Below, in pieces: positions 8,917 to 17,480 of a stretch of DNA of 64,000 nt; position 1 is the first letter of the stretch, and every line of letters starts with the position of its first letter. The DNA is from Streptomyces noursei. GTDB lineage: Bacteria; Actinomycetota; Actinomycetes; Streptomycetales; Streptomycetaceae. Where the stretch lies: assembly GCF_001646665.1 (NCBI RefSeq), contig NZ_LWBU01000384.1, forward strand, positions 181,091-245,090. Reading direction: 5' to 3'. Under the pieces are notes generated by a model. It had not been told where the DNA came from and did no database searches. It saw only the letters and a program-made list of their open reading frames with translations. The translations under genes were made by a program, and so were the position numbers.

Positions 8917-9753
8917 TCACGGGACGGGGGCGAACGGATGCAGTTCGTCCGCTCCCTGCCGTACGACGCCGTAGCTGTGCTCGGGGACCTCGTTCCACGC
9001 CCCCGGCAGTTCTCCCAGCGGTTCCGACACGACCAGCCGGGTTTCCTCGGACAGGTCCCGCAGGAAGGCGACGTCCGGGTGCAGCGCCTGCAGTGCCTGG
9101 ATCCTGCTGCTGTAGAACAGCGACCGGGCGGTGCCCTCGCTGGCGTACCGGAACGCCCACACGGCCGTGCCGTCGGTCGTCGCGACGGTCATCTGGAGCG
9201 GGTGCGCCACGCCGTGCTCGCGCGCCGTCCGCTCGACGAACCCGACCATGCGGGCGACCGCCTGCGGCGGGTCGTCCCGCAGCCCGAACGTGAGCGCGAG
9301 GTAGAACATCACCTCGGAGTCCGTGGACCCCTCGATGCTCGTGAACAAGGAGGGGTCCACGGCCAGGCAGAGGTCGCGCCGGATGACGGGGAAGCCGGCT
9401 ATGGCCCCGTTGTGCATCCACATCCAGCGGCCGTGCCGGAAGGGATGGGAGTTGGTCTGCTGGACCGCCGTGCCGGTCGAGGCCCTGATGTGGGCGAAGA
9501 ACAGCGGGGAACTGACGTGGCCGGCGATCTCCCGCAGATTGCGGTTGTTCCAGGCCGGGCCGACGTCACGGACGACCGCGGGAGTGCCGTCCTCGGCGTC
9601 CGGTGTGTACCAGCCGACGCCGAAGCCGTCCCCGTTGGTGGTCTCGACGCCGAGCCGGGAGTGAAGGCTCTGGTCGATCAGTGAGTGGGCGGGCTTGTAG
9701 AGAATGGTGTCGAGGAGCAGGGGGCTCCCCGAGTACGCCAGCCACCGGCACAT
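8917..9753 (-). CDS. Class II glutamine amidotransferase
   Basis: This 278-residue protein starts MCRWLAYSG, so Cys2 becomes the N-terminal Ntn nucleophile after Met removal. Further family features are TTNGDGFGVGWY, FFAHIRASTGTAVQQTNSHPF, WMHNGAIAGF and STDSEVMFYL. These place it in the YafJ/EgtC-like group of Gln amidotransferases that hydrolyse a gamma-glutamyl amide. No synthetase partner or ergothioneine genes lie nearby, so the acceptor or substrate is unknown. AAAGGG lies before ATG 9753, and unusual repeats and hairpins lie upstream. Confidence 0.92.
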   Translation of the reverse strand: MCRWLAYSGSPLLLDTILYKPAHSLIDQSLHSRLGVETTNGDGFGVGWYTPDAEDGTPAVVRDVGPAWNNRNLREIAGHVSSPLFFAHIRASTGTAVQQTNSHPFRHGRWMWMHNGAIAGFPVIRRDLCLAVDPSLFTSIEGSTDSEVMFYLALTFGLRDDPPQAVARMVGFVERTAREHGVAHPLQMTVATTDGTAVWAFRYASEGTARSLFYSSRIQALQALHPDVAFLRDLSEETRLVVSEPLGELPGAWNEVPEHSYGVVRQGADELHPFAPVP

Positions 9754-10242
9754 GGACGGTCACCCTTTCCCGGTCGGCGCTGCCCGGTACGCACGGGATG
9801 CCGACCGCGTTTCCGCCGGCACGTGCTCGTGCCGGCGCCACCACGCCGCCCTGCGCTCTCCGGTCACTCCGGACACTTCGGTCACTCCGAGACTGCCGCC
9901 CGCGGGCACCCGGCCGCCTCACCCGGACGGGGTGAGGCGGCCGGGCCACACCGGAAGCGTCGTACGACGGAAGAACCGCGGCGCGCGGCCTTTGCCGGCC
10001 CCGGAGCCGACACCCGCCCAAGCCCCCGCCCAAGCCTTCGCCCCGCCCCCGCCCCCGCCCCCGTGCCGGCTCCGGTCGGCACGCCGACGAGGTCTGGAGC
10101 GTGCGCGTTCGGCCCCCGGAGACCGCCGGTGGTGGGGGGCTGGCCCTACCAGTGATCGACCAGCCAGCCGGATGGCCCGGGGAACGCCGTGTCGGCGATC
10201 GTGAGGGTGCCCGAGCAAGTCCCTTAGAGAAAAGGCAACATC
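9754..10242. other. Divergent intergenic region with repeats and hairpins
   Basis: This 489-base region lies between the divergent amidotransferase and S41 peptidase genes. It contains a 10-bp hairpin (9814-9837), a direct repeat CGGTCACTCCG at 9861-9871 and 9879-9889 (spacing 18), a 15-bp hairpin (9910-9944) and a C-tract cluster (10041-10063) that could form a G-quadruplex on the minus strand. No gene was found. The direct repeat is a candidate regulator site for the amidotransferase. Confidence 0.5.
9910..9944. terminator. Strong hairpin inside a divergent promoter region
   Basis: Arms CCGGCCGCCTCACCC and GGGTGAGGCGGCCGG pair over 15 bp around a 5-base loop. It has the shape of a terminator although no gene ends here. 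It may lie in a long 5' leader or insulate the two divergent units. Confidence 0.5.
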
Positions 10243-11619
10243 GTGCGCATTGTCACGGCCACCGCCCTCGTCATGGCCCTCGCCGGCGGGGCCGCGCCGG
10301 CAGCCGTCGCCCAACAGCCGACCGCCGACGGAATCTGGCGCATGGACGGCTACGGCACGGTGCTGTCCATCCGGAACGGAACTCTCCAGGAGTACCAGAC
10401 CACCTCCGTCAGCTGCCTCAAGGGCGACTCCGCGCGGCGGACCGGCCCCGGCACGTACACCACGCCCGACGGCACCGTCCTCACCGTGCGCACGCAAGGA
10501 GGCCGTGACCGCGGGTCCATACGGGCGGACGGCTCCGTCGGCGACCGGAACCTGCACCGGATCCAGAAACTGCCCGACGCCTGCACCCGTCCGGTCCCCG
10601 AGGATCCGCTCGCCGCCTTCGACGTCTTCTGGCAGTCCTTCGAGGAGAACTACCCCTTCTTCTCCGCCAAGGGCATCGACTGGCACGCCGTGCGCGACCA
10701 GTACCGGCCCAAAGTGCACGTGGAGACGACCAGGGACGAGCTCTTCGCCGTCTTCAGCGAGATGGTGAAGCCCTTGTACGACTCCCATGTCGCCGTTCAG
10801 GACGGTGCCCGCGTCTTCGCGCAAGGACGCCCCGGCACCGTGCCGCCCACCGCGGAGCTGGACGCCAAGGTCAAGAAGTTCATCGTGGAGCGCGACCTCG
10901 AGGACGCCCGGAACCTCCAGGAATTCGCCAACGGGCGGATCACCTACGCCGACCTGTCCGACGGGCAGGGCTACTTGCGGATATCCGGCTTCGGCGGATA
11001 CGCGGGCGCCGGCGCCCCCTACGCCGCCCAGCTCGCCGAGCTCGACAGGGCGTTGGACACGGTCCTCAGCCAGGAGCGCATCCAGCGCCTAGAGGGTCTG
11101 ATCATCGATCTGCGGATCAACGGCGGCGGCTCCGACGCCCTGGGAATTCGCATCGCCGAGCGCCTCACCGACATCCCCTACGTCGCCTACTCCAAGCGGG
11201 CCCGCAACGACCCCGCCGACCCCACCCGGCACACTCGCCCCCAGCCCGCGTACGTCGCACCCGCCCAAAGCCCCCGTTACACCGGTCCGATCGCCGTGCT
11301 GACCGGCGGCTCGACCGTCAGCGCGGGCGAGACCTTCACCCAGGCCCTCATGGACCGGCCCGGCCGGACGATCCGGATCGGGCAGCCCACACAGGGCGTC
11401 TTCTCGGACGTCATGTCGCGCAAGCTCCCCAACGGCATGTCGGCCTGGTTGCCGAACGAGGAGTTCCTGACCGGGTCCGGCAGGACCTTCGACGGCGCGG
11501 GCATCCCACCGCACCTCACTGAGCCGGTCTTCACGAAGGAGGAGTTCGACAAGAAGAGGGACTCGGCCCTCGACAGGGCTCTGCACGTCCTGCGGAACCA
11601 CGGCGGCGCCACGAGCTGA
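10243..11619 (+). CDS. Secreted S41 family (CtpA/tricorn-like) peptidase
   Basis: This 458-residue exported protein has a signal peptide (MRIVTATALVMALAGGAAPAA, cleavage near AVAQ). The C-terminal half is a peptidase S41 domain: LRISGFGGY, LIIDLRINGGGSDALG and the catalytic region GGSTVSAGE, with the likely nucleophile Ser about 360. GQPTQGVFSD and LPNGMSAWLPNEEF follow, where GMSAWLPN is the substrate-binding strand region. No PDZ domain is obvious. The start is GTG 10243 after GAGAAAAGG. It probably degrades proteins outside the membrane. It stands alone between two intergenic regions. Confidence 0.9.
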   Translation: MRIVTATALVMALAGGAAPAAVAQQPTADGIWRMDGYGTVLSIRNGTLQEYQTTSVSCLKGDSARRTGPGTYTTPDGTVLTVRTQGGRDRGSIRADGSVGDRNLHRIQKLPDACTRPVPEDPLAAFDVFWQSFEENYPFFSAKGIDWHAVRDQYRPKVHVETTRDELFAVFSEMVKPLYDSHVAVQDGARVFAQGRPGTVPPTAELDAKVKKFIVERDLEDARNLQEFANGRITYADLSDGQGYLRISGFGGYAGAGAPYAAQLAELDRALDTVLSQERIQRLEGLIIDLRINGGGSDALGIRIAERLTDIPYVAYSKRARNDPADPTRHTRPQPAYVAPAQSPRYTGPIAVLTGGSTVSAGETFTQALMDRPGRTIRIGQPTQGVFSDVMSRKLPNGMSAWLPNEEFLTGSGRTFDGAGIPPHLTEPVFTKEEFDKKRDSALDRALHVLRNHGGATS

Positions 11620-11786
11620 CACAAGAGCGGCGCGACCGGGGCCGGGCCCGGAGGCCGAGCCCCCTACCCGTAGTACTTCGGAGCTACGCCCCAGGTGCGC
11701 TCCCGGGAGGGACGCCGACCAGCGGACATGATCACTAATTTCGGCACCGGAAAGCCCAACACCCCCGGTACGAAAGGACCTTCCGC

Positions 11787-12743
11787 ATGGCGTCCCGCCC
11801 GCGCCGCACCCTGCTCGCCGCGCTCGTCGCCGCCTCCGTGGCCCTGCCGCTGTCGGGCGCCGCGCGTCCCGCCGCGGTCCCGGCGCCCGCGCCCGCCCCC
11901 TCCGTCCTCGGGCCTCTGACGTCCGCCACCCCGGCGGCCCTCGAGGAGCGGTACGCCGCGGCCCGCGACGGCATCCGCGCCGCCGCCCGTACCGCCGCCG
12001 GACACGGCGACGCGCGACGGGCCGGCGCGCTGCGGTCCATGGCCGCACCGGACCGCCGCTTCCTCGTCTTCGACGGCCGGGACGGCGGCCGTACCGTCGA
12101 GGTATTCGGCGACCTGGCGCGCGCGGAGCGGATCGCCGTGCTCGTCCCGGGCTCGGACACCGGTCTGGACACCTACGGCCGCTTCCGCACCGGCGCCGAG
12201 GCGCTGCTGCGCGAGCTGGGCGGGGCGTCCGGCCGGGCCGCCGTCGTCGCCTGGATGGGCTACAAGACGCCCGGCACCGTCAGCACGGACGCCCTCACGA
12301 CCGGCCGGGCCGAGGACGCCGCGCCGGGGCTGCGCGCCTTCGTCGACGGCTTGCGGGGCGCCAGACCCGCCGCCCGCATCACGCTCTTGTGCCACTCCTA
12401 CGGCTCGGTCGTCTGCGCCCGCGCGGCACCGGGCCTGCCCGTCGCCGACATCGTGCTGTACGGCAGCCCCGGCACAGGCGCCGACCATGTGCGGCACCTG
12501 CGCACCCGGGCCCTCGTCTGGGCGGGCCGGGGCGCTGGCGACTGGATCGCCGGCGTGCCGCACGGGCGGCTGCCCCTGCCGTGCGTGACGGCCGGCTTCG
12601 GGACGGACCCGATGGACGCCAAATTCGGCGCGCGCCGCTTCGACGCGGGCGCCGGCGGCCACAGCGACTACCTCGCGCCGGGCTCCGTGCCCTTGAAGAA
12701 CATCGCCCGCATCGTCGCCGGGAAGGGGACGAGCCTTGCGTGA
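11787..12743 (+). CDS. Secreted alpha/beta hydrolase (DUF1023)
   Basis: This 318-residue protein has a signal peptide (RRTLLAALVAASVALPLSGAA). The DUF1023 hydrolase core shows FLVFDGRDGGRTVEVFGD, IAVLVPGSDT, WMGYKTPGT, the nucleophile elbow LCHSYGSVV and the late GHSDYLAPGS with the likely catalytic His. The substrate is unknown. It overlaps the next gene by eight bases, so translation of the hydrolase and the acyltransferase is probably coupled, and the run continues into a two-component system. Confidence 0.9.
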   Translation: MASRPRRTLLAALVAASVALPLSGAARPAAVPAPAPAPSVLGPLTSATPAALEERYAAARDGIRAAARTAAGHGDARRAGALRSMAAPDRRFLVFDGRDGGRTVEVFGDLARAERIAVLVPGSDTGLDTYGRFRTGAEALLRELGGASGRAAVVAWMGYKTPGTVSTDALTTGRAEDAAPGLRAFVDGLRGARPAARITLLCHSYGSVVCARAAPGLPVADIVLYGSPGTGADHVRHLRTRALVWAGRGAGDWIAGVPHGRLPLPCVTAGFGTDPMDAKFGARRFDAGAGGHSDYLAPGSVPLKNIARIVAGKGTSLA

Positions 12744-13896
12744 CCTCGTCCGGCGGATCGAATCCGCCACTCCCCCCGGGCGCGACCGGGCCGTCGACGC
12801 CCTGCGCGCCCTCGCCATCCTCGGCGTGGTGCTGGGCCACTGGCTCGTGACCGCCCTGGTCGCCGACAGCGGCACCGTGCGCACCGCGAGCCCGCTCCAG
12901 TACATGCCGCACCTCGCACCCGTCTCCTGGGCGTTCCAGACCCTCGCCGTCTTCTTCCTGGTGGGCGGGTACGCGGCCGCGCGCGGTCTGGACTCCACCC
13001 GCGCCCGTGGCGGGTCGTACGGCCGGTGGCTCGGCGCGCGCCTGGCGCGGCTGTCGCGGCCGGTCACCGCCGTCGTCGCGCTGTGGGCGGTCGTCGCCGT
13101 GCTCACGCTGGCCTCCGGCGTCGGCCTCGCGACCGTACTGGCCCTGGTCAAGCTGGTGTGGTCGCCGCTGTGGTTCCTGCTCGTCTTCGCTGCGCTGACC
13201 GCCGTGACCCCGCTGGTGCGGAGGCTCCATCCGCTGTGGCCGCTGGCGCTCGTGCTGTACGTCGACGTGTTCCGCTTCGGATTGGACGGCCCGGCCGTGC
13301 TCAGCTGGATCAACGTGGCCGCCGGGTGGCTCGTCCCGTACTGCCTGGGCGCCTCCTGGGCGCGTGCGCTGCCGGGCCGCCGGGCCGGCTGGGGTCTGCT
13401 GCTCGGCGGCTCGGCGGCCACCGCCGGGCTGGTCCTCGTCGCCGGCTACCCGGCCTCCATGGTCGGCGTGCCCGGCGCCGCGATCTCCAACCTCAACCCG
13501 CCCACACTCGCGGCGGTCACCTTCGGCCTCGCCCAGTGCGGCGCCGCTCTGCTGCTGATCGGACCGCTGCGCCGGGTCCTGCGGCGGCCGGCGGTGTGGG
13601 CCGCGGCCGCGCTGGTGAACCTCTGCGCGATGACGGTCTTCCTCTGGCACCAGACCGCCATGATCGCCGTCACCGCGCTGGGTCTGCTCGCGGGGCGGCC
13701 CCTGACCGGCCTGCACACTCCTCCGGACGGCGCCGGCTGGATCGTCGCCCGGCTCCTGTGGCTGCCGCTGTTCGCGGCGGCCCTGCTGATCTGCCGGTCG
13801 GCCTTCCGTACGTACGAACAACCCCGGCGTCCCTCCGGCGGCCGGGTCGTGGCCCAGGGGCGTCCGGCCCCGTCGGAGGCGGTGCGCGATGCCTAG
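12736..13896 (+). CDS. Membrane acyltransferase (acyltransferase 3 family)
   Basis: This 386-residue protein has about ten hydrophobic segments and the family opening RDRAVDALRALAILGVVLGHW, with the conserved Arg and His of O-acyltransferases. Such enzymes modify cell-envelope or secreted molecules with acyl groups. The start is TTG 12736 with AAGGGG upstream, overlapping the hydrolase stop; this unusual start codon is supported by the ribosome site and the overlap. Its end overlaps the histidine kinase gene. The neighbourhood suggests an envelope-related operon, but the acyl acceptor cannot be read from sequence. Confidence 0.87.
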   Translation: MRDLVRRIESATPPGRDRAVDALRALAILGVVLGHWLVTALVADSGTVRTASPLQYMPHLAPVSWAFQTLAVFFLVGGYAAARGLDSTRARGGSYGRWLGARLARLSRPVTAVVALWAVVAVLTLASGVGLATVLALVKLVWSPLWFLLVFAALTAVTPLVRRLHPLWPLALVLYVDVFRFGLDGPAVLSWINVAAGWLVPYCLGASWARALPGRRAGWGLLLGGSAATAGLVLVAGYPASMVGVPGAAISNLNPPTLAAVTFGLAQCGAALLLIGPLRRVLRRPAVWAAAALVNLCAMTVFLWHQTAMIAVTALGLLAGRPLTGLHTPPDGAGWIVARLLWLPLFAAALLICRSAFRTYEQPRRPSGGRVVAQGRPAPSEAVRDA

Positions 13897-15253
13897 GGTG
13901 GGAACAGTGAACAAGTGGGGGAACATGACGAAGCGACCGGTGACGGGCGTCCGGGCGCTGACCCGCACGCTGGTCCAGGACCTCTGGGCGGGCGGCGCCC
14001 GGCGGCCGTCCGACGGCAGGCCCACCCGCCCCATGGGCGACTGGCTCCCGGCCGTCGTCGTGCTGATGGTCGTGTGCGCGGCGCTCGCCCTCGTCATCAA
14101 CGCCGAGGAGTACGCCGGCGGCTACGGCATGGGCATGGAACTGGGCCTGCTGCTCTCCCTGATCCAGGCCTCGGCATTCGTCGCCGTACTGTTCCGGCCG
14201 CTTCCGGCCTGGTGGGCCTCCACCTTCGCCATGGTCGCCGTCGCCTGGATCGCCCGCACGCACGAACTGCCCACGGCCGCCCCATGGAACGCGCCGGACG
14301 TACCGCTGCACCCGGAACCCTGGACCGCCACCGGGCTCACCCTGCACGCCGTGGTGCTGTGCGGAGTGGCGTTGCGCGTACGGCTGCGGGTCGCCGCCGA
14401 GGTGCTGACGATCAGCGTGGTCGTGGTCCTGGCGTGCGGTGTGTACGAATCCGGCCTCAGCCCGTACGCCCGCAAGGTCACGGTCGCGATCCTGCTCGTC
14501 GCCGTCGTCGTGGGTGCCTCGCTCCGCGGCCGCCAGGTGGCCCGCAGCGCGCTGGAGGCCCAGGAGGAACGCACCGCGGAGGAGCGGGCCCGGCGCACCC
14601 TGCTGGAGGAGCGCCAGCGCATCGCCCGCGAACTGCACGACGTCGTCGCCCACCACATGTCGGTCATCTCCATCCAGGCCCAAGTCGCCCCGCACCTCGT
14701 CGAGAACCCCTCCGACGAACTCACGGAGAACCTCGCGGGAATCCGGCGCAGCGCCGTCGACGCGCTCGTCGAACTCCGGCGCGTACTGGGCGTGCTGCGC
14801 TCCGAGGACCCGGACGGTGACACCCGGCACGCCCCGCAGCCCGGCCTCGACCGGCTCGACGAACTGCTCGCCGGCGTGCGCGCCGCCGGACTCATCGTCA
14901 CCACCGGCACCACGGGCCGGCCCCGGCCCCTGCCGCCGGGAGTCGCCCTGTCGGCGTTCCGTATCGTTCAGGAGGCGCTCAGCAACGCGATGAGGCACGC
15001 GCCGGGCGCCCCGGTCCGGGTGGACACCGCCTACCTGCCGTCCGGGGTCTCCGTCCGGGTCACCAACGTCGCGCCCGAACGACCCGTCGCGCCCTCGCCC
15101 GGCGCGGGCCACGGCCTGCTCGGCATGCGTGAGCGCACGGCCATGCTGGGCGGCGACCTGGCCACCGGTCCGACCCCGGACGGCGGCTGGGAAGTGACCG
15201 CGATCCTGCCGACCGAGCCCGCGTCGGCCGAACCCCTGGGGGACCCCGCATGA
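13889..15253 (+). CDS. NarL/DesK-family sensor histidine kinase
   Basis: This 454-residue membrane kinase has about six hydrophobic segments in residues 50-215. A coiled linker (EERTAEERARRTLLEERQR) precedes the HisKA_3 dimerisation motif RIARELHDVVAHHMS with phospho-acceptor His about 250. The ATPase lobe has EALSNAMRHA and GLLGMRERTAMLGG. ATG 13889 has GGAGG nine bases upstream and overlaps the previous gene; a second good start is ATG 13925 after GGGGGAAC. It pairs with the response regulator gene that begins in an ATGA overlap. The stimulus is probably an envelope signal, by inference. Confidence 0.93.
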   Translation: MPRVGTVNKWGNMTKRPVTGVRALTRTLVQDLWAGGARRPSDGRPTRPMGDWLPAVVVLMVVCAALALVINAEEYAGGYGMGMELGLLLSLIQASAFVAVLFRPLPAWWASTFAMVAVAWIARTHELPTAAPWNAPDVPLHPEPWTATGLTLHAVVLCGVALRVRLRVAAEVLTISVVVVLACGVYESGLSPYARKVTVAILLVAVVVGASLRGRQVARSALEAQEERTAEERARRTLLEERQRIARELHDVVAHHMSVISIQAQVAPHLVENPSDELTENLAGIRRSAVDALVELRRVLGVLRSEDPDGDTRHAPQPGLDRLDELLAGVRAAGLIVTTGTTGRPRPLPPGVALSAFRIVQEALSNAMRHAPGAPVRVDTAYLPSGVSVRVTNVAPERPVAPSPGAGHGLLGMRERTAMLGGDLATGPTPDGGWEVTAILPTEPASAEPLGDPA

Positions 15254-15927
15254 CGACGCCCACCATCCGCGTACTGATCGCCGACGACCAGGCGATGGTC
15301 CGCCAGGGGTTCACGGTGCTCCTGGGCGCCGAGCCGGACATCGAGGTCGTCGGCCAGGCCGTGGACGGGGCCGACGCGATCGCCAAGGTCGCGCAACTGG
15401 CCCCCGATGTCGTCCTGATGGACATCCGCATGCCGGGGATCGGCGGTATCGAAGCCACTCGCCGCCTCACCGAGGAGCCGGGGAGCCCCGTCAAGGTGCT
15501 GGTGCTGACCACCTTCGACCTCGACGAGTACGTCTACGACGCCCTGCGCGCAGGCGCGTCCGGCTTCCTCCTCAAGGACGCCTCGGCGGCCGAGCTCGCC
15601 CACGCGGTGCGTGTCGTCGCGGGGGGCGACGCCCTGCTGGCCCCGACCATCACCAAGCGCCTGATCGCGGAGTTCTCCCGCATGACCAAAGCCCCGCGCG
15701 GACCGCTCAAGGACCGCGTCGCCGGTCTCACCGAGCGCGAGACCGAGGTCCTCTCCCTGATCGCCCACGGCCTGTCGAACGCGGAGATGGCCGAGCGCCT
15801 GGTGGTGGCGGAACAGACCGTGAAGACCCATGTCAGCCGGATCCTGGTCAAACTCGGCCTGCGCGACCGCACTCAGGCCGCGGTCTTCGCCTACGAGACG
15901 GGAGTCGTCCGCCCGTCCGGATCCTGA
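15250..15927 (+). CDS. NarL-family response regulator
   Basis: This is a 225-residue DNA-binding response regulator. The receiver has acidic DD (11-12), phospho-acceptor Asp58 in VVLMDIRMPG, the Thr of VLTTFDLDEYV and Lys of FLLKDAS. The LuxR-type HTH (LTERETEVLSLIAHGLSNAEMAERL, then VKTHVSRILVKLGLRDR) forms the C-terminus. Its ATG overlaps the kinase stop, so the two are translationally coupled. It probably controls its own operon or envelope genes. Confidence 0.95.
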   Translation: MTTPTIRVLIADDQAMVRQGFTVLLGAEPDIEVVGQAVDGADAIAKVAQLAPDVVLMDIRMPGIGGIEATRRLTEEPGSPVKVLVLTTFDLDEYVYDALRAGASGFLLKDASAAELAHAVRVVAGGDALLAPTITKRLIAEFSRMTKAPRGPLKDRVAGLTERETEVLSLIAHGLSNAEMAERLVVAEQTVKTHVSRILVKLGLRDRTQAAVFAYETGVVRPSGS

Positions 15928-15928
15928 A

Positions 15929-15949
15929 GGAGCCGCACCGCGGTGCTCC
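15929..15949. terminator. Short hairpin after two-component operon
   Basis: GCACCGCGGTGC is a 12-base palindrome (15935-15946) just after the stop of the response regulator, flanked by GGAGC and GCTCC. It is a weak candidate for the operon terminator. Confidence 0.35.
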
Positions 15950-15984
15950 GGGGCCGGTCGCACGAGCCCTCTCCGGCGGGCAGT

Positions 15985-16245
15985 CGCCGAGCCGGCCCGG
16001 TGCACCCCCGGCGGCACGCAGCGGGACCCCGTCCGGCGAGGTGCCGGCCTCCGGCAGGTCGCCCTGGGTGTCGTAGGGGAAGGAGGTGACCTTGCCGTTG
16101 GTGCCCTTCACCGGGCACCACCGGCCTTCCGAGCCACCGCAGTTCTGCCCGTGTACGGGCTCCGGCCCCGTTCGGTGATGGTGGCGGTGCCGGTGGCGGT
16201 CCGGGCGTTGCCACGGGTGTCGCACCCATGGGCCAGCCACGCCAC
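15985..16245 (-). pseudogene. Frameshifted remnant of a minus-strand gene
   Basis: Two successive minus-strand frames carry coding-like sequence. From about 16240, WLAHGCDTRGNARTATGTATIT has G/C-rich third positions. From about 16165, another frame reads GQNCGGSEGRWCPVKGTNGK and on through VTSFPYDTQGDLPEAGTSPDG, again with strong third-position bias. Joining them needs one frameshift near 16165-16190. No intact start was found upstream and the end is unclear. The family is not recognised; the Cys/Gly-rich style is like a small secreted protein. Confidence 0.4.
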
Positions 16246-16331
16246 CGTCGATGTCCTGGCCTGCCGTCCCACTTCCGTGGCATGTCGGCTGCCCGCCGCA
16301 CCCTCGGCACCATGTGATCGTTTGAAGCGAT

Positions 16332-17357
16332 GTGACGATCAGTGCTTCCTCGGTGCGAGCCCGAGGCAGGGCCATGGTGGCTGCCGCGTTGACGTTGTTC
16401 CTCGCCGGTGCCTGCGCGGCGCGGCCGGGGCCGGCACTGCCTGCCTCGGAGAAGGGCCGCGGCGACATGATCGCGGCCGCTCAGCGGATCCTCGTGCACC
16501 GGTGCCTGCACGCCCGGGACGCCGCCGGGCCGCCCCCGCGGCAAGAGGTGCTGTTCGGAACCGGACCAACCGAACTGGCGATCACGCTCAACACCGGTTA
16601 CACCGTCCGCGCCCACACCGACGGCTGCCTGGCCGCAGCGCACAGGTACCTCTACGGCGACCAAGAACGATGGTTCCGCGCAGAGGTCACCGTCAACAAC
16701 CTGCGCCCCGAGGCGCAGGCCCGCCTCCGTGAGGATGCCGACTACCGGGCCGCGCTCGCTCGGCGGGCGGCCTGCGACGACCACGACACCTCATGTGTCC
16801 GGGCCGCCGGCCTCGAGCGGCTGCGGGCCCGACTGGAGCCGGCCCGGCTCGCGGAGGTCCGCGCCGCGCACCGCGGCGACATCACCACCCACGACCGCCT
16901 GCGCGACCGCGCGGTGCGGCGCGCGGCCGGCCTCCTGGCCGACCGCCCCACCACAAAGCCAGAAAGGCAACGAACCCTCATGACCATCACCAGGCTGCTC
17001 ACCTCCGCCACTGCGGCCCTCCTCGTACTCACCGGCAGCCTCGCCGCAGCGACGCCGGCCGGCGCGGCCGACTGCCCCAGCGGCCATTTCTGCGCCTGGG
17101 AGCACGCCGACTACCAGGGCCAGCGGGCGAACTGGTCGGGCGACGACGGTTGGTGGGAGAGCAACATCGCCGCCGACGACTCCTCGTGGGCCAACCACGG
17201 CATCGAGGGCCCGGGCATCCCCGCCCACGTGCAGGTCTTCGACGAGGCCGGGCAGGGCGGCGCGATGACCCTGTGCCTCACCCCCGGCCAGGAGGTCAAC
17301 TACAACGGCGCGGCCAACGACCGCGGCGACTCCCACCGGTGGGCCCACGGCTGCTGA
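16332..17357 (+). CDS. Secreted protein read in frame into an I36-type inhibitor
   Basis: This single open frame codes 341 residues. The first part (1-216) has a hydrophobic N-terminus ending in LFLAGACA, a poor lipobox, followed by an unrecognised cysteine-containing domain with TGYTVRAHTDGCLAAAHRYLY and RWFRAEVTVNNL. The second part begins at an internal Met and is a complete signal peptide plus an I36-like domain, entered separately. No stop separates them. Either this is a true fusion or two genes whose dividing stop was lost, with independent translation of the second. GTG 16332 is the longest start; ATG 16374 after GAGGCAGGG is equally likely. Confidence 0.6.
   Translation: MTISASSVRARGRAMVAAALTLFLAGACAARPGPALPASEKGRGDMIAAAQRILVHRCLHARDAAGPPPRQEVLFGTGPTELAITLNTGYTVRAHTDGCLAAAHRYLYGDQERWFRAEVTVNNLRPEAQARLREDADYRAALARRAACDDHDTSCVRAAGLERLRARLEPARLAEVRAAHRGDITTHDRLRDRAVRRAAGLLADRPTTKPERQRTLMTITRLLTSATAALLVLTGSLAAATPAGAADCPSGHFCAWEHADYQGQRANWSGDDGWWESNIAADDSSWANHGIEGPGIPAHVQVFDEAGQGGAMTLCLTPGQEVNYNGAANDRGDSHRWAHGC
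16980..17357 (+). CDS. Peptidase inhibitor family I36-like secreted protein
   Basis: Starting at ATG 16980 with AGAAAGG about ten bases upstream, this frame codes 125 residues. A clear signal peptide (TSATAALLVLTGSLAAATPAGAA, split around the h-region) is followed by CPSGHFCAWEHADYQGQ, WESNIAADDSSWANHG and CLTPGQEVNYNG. This matches the short extracellular I36 family (SMI-like metalloprotease inhibitors with a gamma-crystallin-type fold). It is in the same frame as the preceding coding region, with no stop between. An independent internal start is plausible because a signal peptide in the middle of a protein makes little sense. Confidence 0.65.
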   Translation: MTITRLLTSATAALLVLTGSLAAATPAGAADCPSGHFCAWEHADYQGQRANWSGDDGWWESNIAADDSSWANHGIEGPGIPAHVQVFDEAGQGGAMTLCLTPGQEVNYNGAANDRGDSHRWAHGC

Positions 17358-17407
17358 CATCCGGCGCGCCGACGTGTACCCGGGACGAGCCTTCCGCCCC
17401 GTGCGCT

Positions 17408-17444
17408 GTGCCCGCTCCCCCGTGCCTCTCGCGGGGGCGGGCAC
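17408..17444. terminator. Bidirectional hairpin terminator
   Basis: GTGCCCG (17408-17414) pairs with CGGGCAC (17438-17444), and an inner CCCCC pairs with GGGGG (17417-17421 with 17433-17437). The hairpin lies between the convergent I36-like gene and the HxlR gene. Confidence 0.6.
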
Positions 17445-17480
17445 CGGCAGCGGCGTGGTAAGGGGTCCGGACCCGACCCG

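Noticed and set aside
10041..10063. Coding repeat in the C-tract
   Set aside because: It is in an intergenic region with no supported frame and is best seen as G-quadruplex-prone low-complexity DNA.
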